Assembly: GCA_016208875.1 (NCBI GenBank)
Contig: JACQXD010000098.1
Coordinates: forward strand, 1-32,108
Length of the DNA stretch: 32,108 nt
Source: Nitrospirota bacterium
GTDB taxonomy: Bacteria > Nitrospirota > Thermodesulfovibrionia > Thermodesulfovibrionales > UBA1546
Direction: 5' to 3'
Position 1 is the stretch's first letter, and every line of letters starts with the position of its first letter. Under the pieces are notes generated by a model, which did not search any database, had not been told where the DNA came from, and saw only the letters and a program-made list of their open reading frames with translations. The position numbers and the translations under genes are program-made. This document shows, in pieces, positions 17,504 through 27,171 of the stretch.

Positions 17504-18196
17504 ATGTCAGGCATGCATGAAGTACTTTTAATGGACGCTGTGGTTAGCCCCGAGGTAGTTCCTCATAATGTTTCTTACGCAATTCTCGCATCTATTATCC
17601 TGATAACCGTGGCGGTTATTATCAGAGGTTCGATGCGTCTGGTACCGACAGGTATCCAGAATTTTGTAGAGACAATAGTCGAAACATTCTTGAAAATGGC
17701 AGAGGACAATATAGGGCATCATTGGGGGAAAACTTTGTTCCCTTTGATCGGTACATTGTTTATGTTCATCCTTGTCTGTAATTTAATGGGTCTGATCCCG
17801 GGCTTTGCATCTCCTACAAGTAACATAAATACAAATGCAGCGATGGCAATCCCCGTGTTTTTAGCAACCCATTATTACGGTATCAGGGTGCACGGGATTA
17901 AATATATAAACCATTTCCTCGGTCCCATCCGTTCTGTATTTGCACTGCCGCTTATGATGTTGATGTTTATAATAGAATTCATCGGCCATCTTGTAAGACC
18001 GGTTACCCTATCGGTCAGGCTTTTCGGTAACATGGTGGCAAAACATATAATACTCCTTGTGCTTGCTATGCTGGTACCATGGATTATTCCAACACTTATA
18101 TTAGCCCTTGGCACACTCGTAAGTTTTATACAGGCATTTGTCTTTGTCCTTCTGACTACTTTATATCTTGCCGGAGCTGTTGAAGAAGGACATTAA
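17504..18196 (+). CDS. atpB: ATP synthase F0 subunit a
   Basis: LVPTGIQNFVETIVETF, NLMGLIPGFASPT, LFGNMVAKHIILLVLAMLVPW, FIQAFVFVLLTTLYLAGA. Confidence 0.96.
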   Translation: MSGMHEVLLMDAVVSPEVVPHNVSYAILASIILITVAVIIRGSMRLVPTGIQNFVETIVETFLKMAEDNIGHHWGKTLFPLIGTLFMFILVCNLMGLIPGFASPTSNINTNAAMAIPVFLATHYYGIRVHGIKYINHFLGPIRSVFALPLMMLMFIIEFIGHLVRPVTLSVRLFGNMVAKHIILLVLAMLVPWIIPTLILALGTLVSFIQAFVFVLLTTLYLAGAVEEGH

Positions 18197-18229
18197 AAAA
18201 TAAGACTTTGAAAGAAAGGAGGAAGGAAT

Positions 18230-18586
18230 ATGAAAAAAATAATCTCGGTATTACTAATTACATTAGCCCTTATCTGTTTGCTTGCCCCATTTGTTCTGGC
18301 AGAAGAGGCTGAAACAGCCCCCAAGGCTGCTGCTTCCGGGGACTCTTCAGGTAAGGCAATGGCAGCCCTCGCAGCAGGACTTGCAATAGGCATTGCAGCA
18401 TTAGGAACAGGTATCGGTCAGGGTATTGGTTTGAGCAAGGCCTGTGAGGGCACAGCAAGAAATCCCGGTGCATCGGGTAAGATCACCACAACACTCATCA
18501 TCGGTCTGGCCATGATCGAGTCACTGGCGATTTATGCCCTGCTCGTAGCACTCGGCATTCTGATCAACCAGAAGATGTTCTTCTAA
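18230..18586 (+). CDS. atpE: ATP synthase F0 subunit c with N-terminal signal-like extension
   Basis: [52 protein letters not shown]. Confidence 0.96.
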   Translation: MKKIISVLLITLALICLLAPFVLAEEAETAPKAAASGDSSGKAMAALAAGLAIGIAALGTGIGQGIGLSKACEGTARNPGASGKITTTLIIGLAMIESLAIYALLVALGILINQKMFF

Positions 18587-18608
18587 TTATCGCAGACAAT
18601 AGATTTTC

Positions 18609-18639
18609 AAAAGGGGTCGCAAGACCCCTTTTTGTTTTT
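18609..18639 (+). terminator. Intrinsic terminator after atpE
   Basis: aaaaggggtc-gcaa-gacccctttt followed by tgttttt. Confidence 0.9.
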
Positions 18640-18661
18640 CATATAAGAAGTACCGTATCCC

Positions 18662-19066
18662 CTACTTCGGAGTCCTTCTGTAAAATGACGATTTATATTT
18701 TTCCGGTTTGAACGGCTTTAATCTCACAACCTTACAGTTCGGTATCCTTTTCGATATAGCCTCTTCGTTTACCCTCTGGTCATAACCCAGCGCAATAACA
18801 TCGGGCTTGAGCTGCTCAAGTATGATAAAGATGTCTTTTTCATTAAGACCTAATACAACTTTATCCGGGATACCGGTCTTCTCTACATTTTCCTTACGTT
18901 CGTTCTTGTTATGCTCGGGGAAGATATCCTTAATGCGTTTAACATTTTCATCTCTTGCAACGATCACGATCAGTTCATCTCCGAGTGCCTTTGCCTGTTT
19001 TAGAAAATCAACGTGCCCTAAATGAAAATGATCGAAGGTCCCGGCACATACAACACGTGTTTTCAT
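18662..19066 (-). CDS. Nucleotidyltransferase of the cytidylyltransferase-like/FAD synthase (RibL-like) family
   Basis: VVCAGTFDHFHLGHVDFLKQAKALGDELIVIVARDENV; stand-alone, no riboflavin kinase domain. Confidence 0.8.
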   Translation of the reverse strand: MKTRVVCAGTFDHFHLGHVDFLKQAKALGDELIVIVARDENVKRIKDIFPEHNKNERKENVEKTGIPDKVVLGLNEKDIFIILEQLKPDVIALGYDQRVNEEAISKRIPNCKVVRLKPFKPEKYKSSFYRRTPK

Positions 19067-19077
19067 TATTTGACCTC

Positions 19078-19800
19078 TTAAATCCTCTCATCATAATGTG
19101 TTATTAAAGTACCGTATCCTTCTTCCGCAAGGGTCTTTGCAAGACGATAGACATCGTCTTTTACGTTAAACCTGCCGAGCCTGACCCTGAAATACTTATC
19201 ACCATTTATCTCTGTCTCAAGGATATAAACCCTGCTGTATTTAAACTCCAATGCCGCCTTCATCCGATTTGCATTCGGCAATTCCCTGAAAGAGCCGACC
19301 TGTATCGTAAAAGGTCCTTTATTACTCGCACCGGAATATCGAACCTCTTTTATATACCCCGTATCCCTGCCGATGTAATCAATCCTGACCTTCCCCGTAC
19401 CGGTACCTATCAATCCTATCTCCTTTGCACACGCATATGAGAGGTCTAAATCCCTCCCTGCAATAAACGGCCCTCTATCATTCACCGTGCATTCTGTAGA
19501 CCTGTCATTTGAGATATTTGTTACTCTGAGCCTTGTACCGAAGGGATATTCCTTATGTGCGCATGTGTTTGCATACATATTAAAAGGCTCTCCGGAAGAT
19601 GTCGGTTTCCCATGAAAATCGGAGCCATACCACGAGGCAACTATAAGTTTTGATTCTATAGGGCTTGTCTTATGACGGCTTTCATATTTTGTGGTGGAAC
19701 AGGAAGTCAACACAAGAAGAATGCAGAGATACACGATACACGATGCACGATGTAGGTTAAAGAGTTTTTTATCATGTATCATGAATCCTGCATCCTGCAT
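19078..19800 (-). CDS. RlpA-like double-psi beta-barrel lipoprotein with SPOR domain
   Basis: Lipobox LVLTSC; ASWYGSDFHGKPTSSGEPFNMYANTCAHKEYPFGTRLRVTN..VNDRGPF; C-terminal FTIQVGSFRELPNANRMKAAL SPOR. Confidence 0.9.
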   Translation of the reverse strand: MQDAGFMIHDKKLFNLHRASCIVYLCILLVLTSCSTTKYESRHKTSPIESKLIVASWYGSDFHGKPTSSGEPFNMYANTCAHKEYPFGTRLRVTNISNDRSTECTVNDRGPFIAGRDLDLSYACAKEIGLIGTGTGKVRIDYIGRDTGYIKEVRYSGASNKGPFTIQVGSFRELPNANRMKAALEFKYSRVYILETEINGDKYFRVRLGRFNVKDDVYRLAKTLAEEGYGTLITHYDERI

Positions 19801-19801
19801 C
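19728..19801. repeat. Convergent heptad pair: GATNCAN x3 then NTGNATC x4
   Basis: gatacac gatacac gatgcac gatg ... atgtatc atgaatc ctgcatc ctgcatc. Confidence 0.85.
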
Positions 19802-19803
19802 TT

Positions 19804-21147
19804 TTACAGTATATATCTGCTTAAATCCTCATCCTTGACTATATCGGACAGCTTGCCTTTAACATATTCTCTGTCTATAGCCAATTTACCGTTTTTTCTT
19901 TCAGGGGCCTCAAAAGATATATCCTCGAGAAGTTTCTCCAGAACCGTGTGGAGTCTTCTTGCACCGATATTTTCGGTCTTCTCATTAACTGTTGCTGCTA
20001 TGCCTGCTATCTCTGCTACAGCGTCCTTTGTAAAATCTATCTCCATATTCTCCGTTGCAAGTAACGCCGTATATTGCTTTGTAAGGGCATTATAAGGTTC
20101 TGTAAGAATCCTGACAAACTCATCCTTGCCGAGCGGCTCAAGTTCTACCCTGATAGGGAATCTTCCCTGTAATTCCGGTATAAGGTCCGAAGGCTTTGAC
20201 ATATGGAATGCACCGGCAGCTATGAAGAGTATATGCTCGGTTTTCACAGGACCGTGCTTTGTTGTGACCGTCGTTCCTTCCACTACCGGCAACAGGTCCC
20301 TTTGAACCCCTTCTCTCGAAACATCGGGCCCGTGGCTATAACCACCCCTGCTTGCAATCTTGTCGATCTCATCTATGAAGATAATGCCGGACTGTTGAAT
20401 TCGATCTATTGCTTCTTTGGTAACCTTTTCCATATCGATAAGTTTATTGGCCTCTTCCTGCCGCAGTATCCTCAATGCCTCCGGTACCTTTACCTTTTTC
20501 CTTTTGGCCTTTTCCGGGATCAAACCGCCGAGCATCTCTTTTAAATTTATCTCGAGTTCTTCGAGTCCGACATTTGAGATGACACCAAAAGGCATTACTT
20601 TTTCTCTCACCTCGATGTCCACATATCTGTTATCGAGTTTCCCTTCCTTAAGCTGCTGCCTCAGACGTTCCCTCGTTTCCTTATATCTCTCCTTCTCCTC
20701 CTCCGGAACGCTGACGCCGCGCATAGGCCGCTGTTGGGGGAGCAGCAGATCAAGGAGTCTTTCCTCGGCAAGGGACTCTGCCTTTTCCTGAACCTTTTCG
20801 ATATGTTCCGACTTGACCATATTCAATGATATCTCTGTGAGGTCTCTGATCATGGATTCTACATCCCTGCCGACATACCCCACTTCAGTAAACTTGGACG
20901 CCTCTATTTTTAAAAATGGTGCACCGGCAAGTCTTGCAAGCCTTCTTGCAATTTCGGTCTTGCCGACACCCGTTGGCCCTATCATGATTATGTTTTTGGG
21001 AAGCACCTCATCCTTCAATTCCGGGGAAAGCTGCTGTCTCCTCCATCTATTCCGCAGGGCAATGGCAACAGCCTTTTTTGCCTTATTCTGGCCTATGATG
21101 TATTTGTCCAGTTCCTCAACTATTTTTCTTGGTGTAAGGTTATCCAT
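19804..21147 (-). CDS. hslU: ATP-dependent protease ATPase subunit HslU
   Basis: [79 protein letters not shown]. Confidence 0.98.
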   Translation of the reverse strand: MDNLTPRKIVEELDKYIIGQNKAKKAVAIALRNRWRRQQLSPELKDEVLPKNIIMIGPTGVGKTEIARRLARLAGAPFLKIEASKFTEVGYVGRDVESMIRDLTEISLNMVKSEHIEKVQEKAESLAEERLLDLLLPQQRPMRGVSVPEEEKERYKETRERLRQQLKEGKLDNRYVDIEVREKVMPFGVISNVGLEELEINLKEMLGGLIPEKAKRKKVKVPEALRILRQEEANKLIDMEKVTKEAIDRIQQSGIIFIDEIDKIASRGGYSHGPDVSREGVQRDLLPVVEGTTVTTKHGPVKTEHILFIAAGAFHMSKPSDLIPELQGRFPIRVELEPLGKDEFVRILTEPYNALTKQYTALLATENMEIDFTKDAVAEIAGIAATVNEKTENIGARRLHTVLEKLLEDISFEAPERKNGKLAIDREYVKGKLSDIVKDEDLSRYIL

Positions 21148-21158
21148 ATTGACTCCGC

Positions 21159-21689
21159 TTAGATCAGTTCCTCGATGGTAATGTTGTCATTTGTGTAGAT
21201 GCATATGTCGGATGCAATCTTCATCGATCTTTCCACTATCTCTTTTGCCGGAAGATTTGTGTTTTCGACAAGTGCCACAGCCGAGGCCTGCGCATAAGGA
21301 CCTCCCGAACCTATCGCTGCAATCCCGTCTTCCGGCTCTATTACATCACCGGTGCCCGAGATTATGAATGTATGTTCCTTATCCGCGATGATCAAGAGCG
21401 CCTCGAGCCTTCTTAGAATCTTATCCGTACGCCAATCCTTGGCCAGTTCCACCGCTGCCCTTTTGATGTTACCCCGGTATGATTCTATCTTTGCCTCGAA
21501 CCTTTCGAACAGTGTAAATGCATCTGCCGTAGCTCCTGAAAAGCCGGCAATAATCTTATCACCATACATTGTCCGTATCTTTCTGGCATTATGTTTTAAG
21601 ACCGTGTTTCCCATGGTTACCTGACCGTCACCGGCAATTGCCACTTTCCCGTCCCGCCTTACACATAATATTGTGGTACCTTTAAACAT
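21159..21689 (-). CDS. hslV: ATP-dependent protease peptidase subunit HslV
   Basis: [39 protein letters not shown]; start set at 21689 behind a good SD, rejecting the repeat-encoded extension. Confidence 0.97.
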   Translation of the reverse strand: MFKGTTILCVRRDGKVAIAGDGQVTMGNTVLKHNARKIRTMYGDKIIAGFSGATADAFTLFERFEAKIESYRGNIKRAAVELAKDWRTDKILRRLEALLIIADKEHTFIISGTGDVIEPEDGIAAIGSGGPYAQASAVALVENTNLPAKEIVERSMKIASDICIYTNDNITIEELI

Positions 21690-21701
21690 CTTACCTCCGG
21701 T

Positions 21702-21747
21702 GATGCAGGATGCATGATTCATGATGCACGATTCCCTGTTCATGATT
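21702..21747. repeat. Heptad tract GATNCAN x6
   Basis: gatgcag gatgcat gattcat gatgcac gattccc tgttcat gattc. Confidence 0.85.
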
Positions 21748-21805
21748 CAAAACCATTGTATATTGTAGAATTACTAAGGAGTGCATAAGTAAGGCATCAT
21801 TATTG

Positions 21806-21970
21806 AAAAATCTCCCCGCTTCCCGTTGCAATACTTCGTGGCAATGGGAGCCCAGCCTCTTTGCTAAAGAGGGGAACACACCCCTTAATCCCCTCTTGAT
21901 AGAGGGGAATCTTTCCTCCCTTTGGCAAAGGGAGGTTAGCCGTGCCCGCCGGCAGGCAGGGAGGGATTTT
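21806..21970. repeat. Cluster of GC-rich palindromes
   Basis: cctctttgctaaagagggg; cccctcttgatagagggg; cctccctttggcaaagggagg. Confidence 0.75.
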
Positions 21971-22041
21971 ATAATTAATGTCTTCATACTTATGACCGCA
22001 TTAGTAACTGTTAATTTTGTAACGATAAATTTAAATTTATC

Positions 22042-22070
22042 CTGCATCGTGCATCCTGCATCTTGCATCA
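22042..22070. repeat. Heptad tract NTGNATC x4 at the 3' end of xerC
   Basis: ctgcatc gtgcatc ctgcatc ttgcatc a. Confidence 0.85.
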
Positions 22071-22949
22071 TTTTTTCTCATCTTTTGCAAGCGGATGGGC
22101 TTTATCATAAGTATCCATCAGATGCGTAATATCCAAATGCGTATATTTCTGCGTTGTCGACAAAGATGAATGTCCCAAAAGTTCCTGGATCACTCTCAGA
22201 TCCGCACCATCCTGAAGGAGATGGCTTGCAAATGTATGCCTGAGCGTGTGGGGACCTATCCGGCCTTCATACCCAATTGACCGTGCATACTTTATTACTA
22301 TACGCCTTACGCTTCTGTCTGTCAATCTTGTACCGTTTCTATTAAGGAAGATCGCCGCCTCCTTTTTTTTGAACAGTACTCTCTCGACCATATATGTTTT
22401 TATTGCCTCTATTGCCTTTTTACCCACAGGTACCATCCGTTCCTTTTTACCCTTTCCTTTTACTTTAACAAGAGCTTCCCTGAGATTAATGTCGTCTGCG
22501 TCCAGTCCCGTCAGCTCGCTTACGCGGAGACCGCTTGAATATAGGAGTTCGAGTATTGCCTTATCCCTTGTAGGAAAAAAGCCTGTACCGCCCGGTTGTT
22601 CGACGAGAGAAAACACATCGTCAACCGAAAGGAACTTAGGAAGCGTTTTGGGTAGTTTTGGCGTCGGGACAAGCCTTGCAGGATTATTTTTTATATAACC
22701 TTCGCGATAAAGAAATTTTAGAAACGACCTTATCGTAGCAAGCCTTCTGCTTACCGTGGTCTTTTTGTGTCCGGCATTAATCTGGTCTGCGACAAACCCT
22801 CTTATATCGTTCAGTTCGATAGCTGACGCCTTTAATTTAATATAGTCAAAAAAAATATCGAGGTCCTCCCTATACGCCCTGAGTGTATGGGGAGATGCTC
22901 CCTTCTCTACCTCAAGGTATCGAAGGAACTTATCTATGTGGGTATTCAT
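22068..22949 (-). CDS. xerC: Site-specific tyrosine recombinase XerC/XerD family
   Basis: LLYSSGLRVSELTGL, HTLRHTFASHLLQDGADLRVIQELLGHSSLSTTQKYTHL; conserved order with hslV-hslU. Confidence 0.93.
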   Translation of the reverse strand: MNTHIDKFLRYLEVEKGASPHTLRAYREDLDIFFDYIKLKASAIELNDIRGFVADQINAGHKKTTVSRRLATIRSFLKFLYREGYIKNNPARLVPTPKLPKTLPKFLSVDDVFSLVEQPGGTGFFPTRDKAILELLYSSGLRVSELTGLDADDINLREALVKVKGKGKKERMVPVGKKAIEAIKTYMVERVLFKKKEAAIFLNRNGTRLTDRSVRRIVIKYARSIGYEGRIGPHTLRHTFASHLLQDGADLRVIQELLGHSSLSTTQKYTHLDITHLMDTYDKAHPLAKDEKK

Positions 22950-23077
22950 ATAATTAAAATCTTCGATGCTTTACATCGGGGTGTACATTCCCCTCTTGAG
23001 AGGGGTGCAGGGCATAGGTGTTAACTTAAGGAATTTCCAAACTATTATCAGAAAGAAGGAATAATAATAGACCATAA

Positions 23078-23155
23078 AATCTCCCCTTACCCCTCTTTTC
23101 CAAAGAGGGGAATCGTATGTTATCCCCCTTTGGAAAAGGGGGAATGAAGGGGAGG
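23078..23155. repeat. Two adjacent GC-rich palindromes
   Basis: cccctcttttccaaagagggg and ccccctttggaaaaggggg. Confidence 0.8.
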
Positions 23156-23229
23156 ACTTTTATATGCGATGTTAGCGTTTATATTATAATATCTTAATTA
23201 ATCGGATTAATCACTACAATGGAGGAAAA

Positions 23230-23358
23230 ATGAAACAAACATGCATTATAAAGGGAAATGAAATGTCATTCCCGCAGTTCTTAAGCGGGAATCCAGAAAC
23301 AAAAACACTGGATGCCCGATTAAAACACTTCGGGCATGACGAAAGAGAGGTATTTTAA
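23230..23358 (+). other. Candidate 42-aa leader ORF (MKQTCIIKGNEMSFPQFLSGNPETKTLDARLKHFGHDEREVF)
   Basis: SD ggagg at 23221-23225, ATG 23230, TAA 23356-23358 just before GTG 23360 of the TPR gene. Confidence 0.35.
23264..23340. repeat. REP-like palindromic element
   Basis: tgtcattcccgcagttcttaagcgggaatccag...ctggatgcccgattaaaacacttcgggcatgac. Confidence 0.75.
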
Positions 23359-23359
23359 G

Positions 23360-23959
23360 GTGAAAAGGATAATCATTTGTGCGGTAGTTACTATCTTATT
23401 TAATGCGGCATTTGCAAATGCAGAAAGTTATCATGAATATGTTAGCCTGGGGAATGCGGCATTTCATGACGGAAAGATAGACGATGCCATCGAAAATTAC
23501 ACCAAGGCAATTCAGATGGAACCAGATAAAGAAGGGAAGGTTTATAACCTTCGCGGGATTCTCTACAGACAGAAAGGAAAATACACTCTGGCTATTAAAG
23601 ATTTTACAAAGGCTATCGAGTTAGACCCTGAAAATGCAGAAAGGTATCTTGCTAATAGGGGCAACGCCTATGGTTTTAAGAGTGATTTTAAAAATGTCGT
23701 TAAGGATTTCTCCGAGGTAATCAAGCTGAATCCCGAATCGGGTGAGGCTTATTTATTGCGAGGCAAGGCTCTATTATTCATGGGGCAGCCTGCAAAGGCT
23801 GTAAATGATCTGACCAGTGCAATAAAAATCAATCCCGAAGCCGGGGAGGCATACAAACTAAGGTCAATGGCATATGAAATATTGGGTAAAAAGTCCAAGT
23901 CTAAGGCTGATAAGGAAAAGGCAAAGAACCTGGGCATAGAGATAAAAGGTGCTCATTGA
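23360..23959 (+). CDS. Periplasmic TPR-repeat protein
   Basis: GTG start; signal peptide VKRIIICAVVTILFNAAFANAES, then TPR units (AIENYTKAIQMEPD, AIKDFTKAIELDPENA). Confidence 0.85.
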   Translation: MKRIIICAVVTILFNAAFANAESYHEYVSLGNAAFHDGKIDDAIENYTKAIQMEPDKEGKVYNLRGILYRQKGKYTLAIKDFTKAIELDPENAERYLANRGNAYGFKSDFKNVVKDFSEVIKLNPESGEAYLLRGKALLFMGQPAKAVNDLTSAIKINPEAGEAYKLRSMAYEILGKKSKSKADKEKAKNLGIEIKGAH

Positions 23960-23960
23960 G

Positions 23961-24896
23961 ATGCCTCTGGCTTCTATAGACGTCGGTTCTAATACGCTAA
24001 GACTGCTTATCGGCATAGTAGAGGGTAACAAAATTACACGCCTGAGATGCGAAATGGTCACCACCCGTCTGGCTGCGGGGCTCAACAGCAGCAGGTTGCT
24101 CAAGGCAGAGAATATGGAAAAATCAATATCCGTTTTAAAAGAGTTTTCAAATCTTATGTCGGAACACAATGCGTCTCATCTGAAGGCTATTGGAACAAGT
24201 GCGATGAGAGAGGCAAAAAACTCAGAGGAATTCATAGGAAGGGTTTTATCCGGTACAGGCATAAAGATAGAAGTGATCTCAGGCCGTGAAGAGGCCGAAC
24301 TTACGGCTAAAGGCGTCTTATCAGACCTGCCGAAGACTGCATCATCATTTATTATCGACATCGGCGGCGGAAGCACCGAATGGATACTCTGCGAGGATTC
24401 ATCTATTATCGAGATGGGTACTATACCGGTCGGTGTTGTAAAACTTTTAGAGAGTCATATAATATCAGACCCTCCTTCAAAATCCGACCTGCTTTCAATT
24501 AACGGGTATCTGGGAAAAATATTAAACAGGCTCAAGGCAAAGGTAGGACATCTGGTAAGCATCGATACGGTTTTGATCGGGACGGCAGGGACAATCACAA
24601 CGCTTGCGTCCATCGATCTTGGGATCGATGCCTACTCGCATGAAAAAATCCACAGATATAATATATCGCTTCGGAGGCTTTATGATATCTCGGAGAAACT
24701 TATAAGTCTCTCTTGCAGCGATAGAAAGAACCTTAAAGGACTTGAGCCGGAAAGGGCAGACTTGATTATACCCGGCATACTATTTACAATTAAAATTATG
24801 GAGACCTTTGGTTTTAATAGCATACTTGTAAGCGATAACGGACTTCTTGAAGGCGCACTCCTGAGATTATCGGAGGAAGTCTATAAAATTGTTTAA
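23961..24896 (+). CDS. Ppx/GppA phosphatase family protein
   Basis: ASIDVGSNTLRLLIG, GTSAMREAKN, EVISGREEAELTAKGVL, FIIDIGGGSTEWIL, GTAGTITTLASI. Confidence 0.93.
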   Translation: MPLASIDVGSNTLRLLIGIVEGNKITRLRCEMVTTRLAAGLNSSRLLKAENMEKSISVLKEFSNLMSEHNASHLKAIGTSAMREAKNSEEFIGRVLSGTGIKIEVISGREEAELTAKGVLSDLPKTASSFIIDIGGGSTEWILCEDSSIIEMGTIPVGVVKLLESHIISDPPSKSDLLSINGYLGKILNRLKAKVGHLVSIDTVLIGTAGTITTLASIDLGIDAYSHEKIHRYNISLRRLYDISEKLISLSCSDRKNLKGLEPERADLIIPGILFTIKIMETFGFNSILVSDNGLLEGALLRLSEEVYKIV

Positions 24897-26253
24897 ATCA
24901 AAGACCATAACTTTCCCATTTATCGATTACTTGAAGGAACCAATCGTCATATTAAAAAGAGACGGCTCTGTCATAGAGGCAAATAAAACCTTTTTAGAAT
25001 TTTCCAAGCTCGGGAAAAAAGAACTTATCGGGAAAAACAGCAGGGACGTTATGCCCTTAAAAGTTTTCGCCGAGAATATAACAAAATGCACATTTGAACG
25101 GATCGAGGTGTCGGAGCAGATAACATTTGGTGACCACGTATTAAACGCAACCATCACCCCTGTAATTATTAACGGTGATCTGAATTTCATAAGCATAGTT
25201 TTTAGAGATATTTCTGCCTTTGTCCAGCTTGAGAGGATGCTGCTCAAAAGGAATAAAGAACTGGGGACAATAAATACACTTTCAGGGGCATTTATAGCCT
25301 CGAGGGATATAAGTTCTGTTTTTGCGGATTTGCTTGAGAAGGTATTGATTGTGTCGGACTTCGGTATCGGCTGGATGGTTGTAAAGGAAGGCGGAACATT
25401 CGTCTTGAAAGGCATGTCAGGGGCATCTCTCTCTCTCAAGCGTGACATTGAGAAAGGGGAACTCGATTTTATCTATAAAGGTGCAATCGAATCGGGCGAT
25501 CCGCTTTATATTTTGGAATCCGGAGAGATAGAAAGGGTCGAGATTCTAAAAAGAGAAGGTATAATGTTTTTCTCCGGCATCCCTTTAAGAATCGGCCCGG
25601 AGACAATGGGTATTCTCATTCTCGCAAGCAGGATGGAAATAAAATTCGATTTCGACGTGGCGGCGTTGTTCTCGCTTATAGGTAATAATGTCTCCCTTAT
25701 AGCGGAGAAGATAAGACTGTTTCAGGAGGCTCAGCGTCTGGCGATAACAGACGACCTGACCGGACTTTATAATGTCAGGTACTTTTATGATATCCTTAAC
25801 AAGGAAATAGCAAGAGCAAAGCGGTACAATACACCATTTTCACTAATGCTTTTCGACATCGATGATTTTAAGGTTGTTAACGATACTTACGGTCATCAGG
25901 CAGGGGACGATATTCTTCGTACCCTGGCCTCTATTCTAAAGGGCATATCAAGACAGACCGATGTTGCCGCACGATATGGAGGAGAAGAGTTCATAGTCAT
26001 TCTTCCCAGCACGACAAAGCAAGAGGCATTAAATCTTTCCGAAAGGATACGGGAAAAAGTGGAGAGACATAACCATTATATCGAAGGAGAAACGGTAAGA
26101 ATAAGCGTAAGCGGCGGTATAGCAACATTTCCCGAAGATGCCGGGGATTCGAAGTCACTGCTTTATGCAGCAGACATGGCGATGTACGAGGCTAAGGCCA
26201 TGGGTAAAAAACAAATCCGTTTATACAAAGGTGTCCATGAGACGAGTATTTAA
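24889..26253 (+). CDS. PAS-GAF-GGDEF diguanylate cyclase
   Basis: PAS-like N-terminus (IVILKRDGSVIEANKTFLEFS); DDLTGLYNVRYFYDIL..RQTDVAARYGGEEFIVILP with RxxD I-site. Confidence 0.93.
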   Translation: MFKSKTITFPFIDYLKEPIVILKRDGSVIEANKTFLEFSKLGKKELIGKNSRDVMPLKVFAENITKCTFERIEVSEQITFGDHVLNATITPVIINGDLNFISIVFRDISAFVQLERMLLKRNKELGTINTLSGAFIASRDISSVFADLLEKVLIVSDFGIGWMVVKEGGTFVLKGMSGASLSLKRDIEKGELDFIYKGAIESGDPLYILESGEIERVEILKREGIMFFSGIPLRIGPETMGILILASRMEIKFDFDVAALFSLIGNNVSLIAEKIRLFQEAQRLAITDDLTGLYNVRYFYDILNKEIARAKRYNTPFSLMLFDIDDFKVVNDTYGHQAGDDILRTLASILKGISRQTDVAARYGGEEFIVILPSTTKQEALNLSERIREKVERHNHYIEGETVRISVSGGIATFPEDAGDSKSLLYAADMAMYEAKAMGKKQIRLYKGVHETSI

Positions 26254-26980
26254 AAGGCCGGAAAGTCTTAAGGGTGTGCCATTTCGGTTCTGCCCCGGAT
26301 GCGGGCACAGCCTTATACACAGGATCATTGCGGAAACGATAGATAAGTTGGGTATCAGAGGAAAGGTTATAGGAATTGCACCGGTCGGATGTGCCGTATT
26401 TGCATATGACTATTTTAATTTTGATGTTATCGAGGTAGCTCACGGCAGACCTCCTGCGGCAGCAACGGGATTGAAACGGGTAATGCCGGATAGTATAATA
26501 TTCTCCTATCAGGGAGATGGAGATCTGGCTGCTATCGGCACCGCAGAGATAATTCATGCTGCAAACAGGGGTGAAAACTTCACTGTGTTCTTTGTGAATA
26601 ATGCCACATATGGGATGACCGGAGGTCAGATGGCTCCAACGACACTTCAAGGACAGAAGACCACTACAACAATAGAAGGTAGAGATACTAAGGTATCGGG
26701 TTATCCTCTTCATGTATCCGAACTCCTCTCGACTATCGAAGGGGTCTCTTTTATTGCAAGGACATCTGTCGATTCAGTAAAGAACCTCCTGACAACAAAA
26801 AAAGCTGTTGAGAAGGGCTTCAGGTATCAGATAGAAGGTAAGGGATTCAGCCTTGTAGAGATATTATCTCCGTGTCCGACCGACTGGGGAATGTCCACAG
26901 AGGAATCACTAAAATGGGTGCGTTCCGAGATGATGTCTGTTTTTCCCCTCGGGATATTTAAGGATAAGTTTGATACATGA
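26237..26980 (+). CDS. 2-oxoacid:ferredoxin oxidoreductase, beta (TPP-binding) subunit
   Basis: FRFCPGCGHSLIHRIIAE, GIAPVGCAVFAYDYFNFDVIEVAHGRPPAAATGLKR, SYQGDGDLAAIGTAEIIHAANRGENFTVFFVNNATYGMTGGQMAPTT. Confidence 0.93.
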   Translation: MRRVFKRPESLKGVPFRFCPGCGHSLIHRIIAETIDKLGIRGKVIGIAPVGCAVFAYDYFNFDVIEVAHGRPPAAATGLKRVMPDSIIFSYQGDGDLAAIGTAEIIHAANRGENFTVFFVNNATYGMTGGQMAPTTLQGQKTTTTIEGRDTKVSGYPLHVSELLSTIEGVSFIARTSVDSVKNLLTTKKAVEKGFRYQIEGKGFSLVEILSPCPTDWGMSTEESLKWVRSEMMSVFPLGIFKDKFDT

Positions 26981-26982
26981 CT

Positions 26983-27155
26983 TTATAGATAGGGGTTATA
27001 GTACTTTCGCTCATTCTCGGTCGCCGAAAGCGACCTCCGAGGTATTTTGCCTCACCCCCCTTAAATCCCCCCTTATCAAGGGGGGACAAAGGGGGGTGTT
27101 TAATGAATATCGGCAAAATAAATCCGCTCAAATACTATAACCCCTATCTATAAAA
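26983..27155. repeat. Palindromic element R2, copy 2 (inverted relative to copy 1), with 22-bp terminal inverted repeats
   Basis: tttatagataggggttatagta / tactataacccctatctataaa; core cctcaccccccttaaatccccccttatcaaggggggacaaaggggggtg. Confidence 0.88.
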
Positions 27156-27171
27156 TTCTATTAAGAATAAC

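Noticed and set aside
21690-21743. N-terminal extension of HslV ([18 protein letters not shown])
   Set aside because: Repeat-encoded, and mature HslV needs an N-terminal Thr shortly after the start; MFKGTT at 21689 has a good SD.
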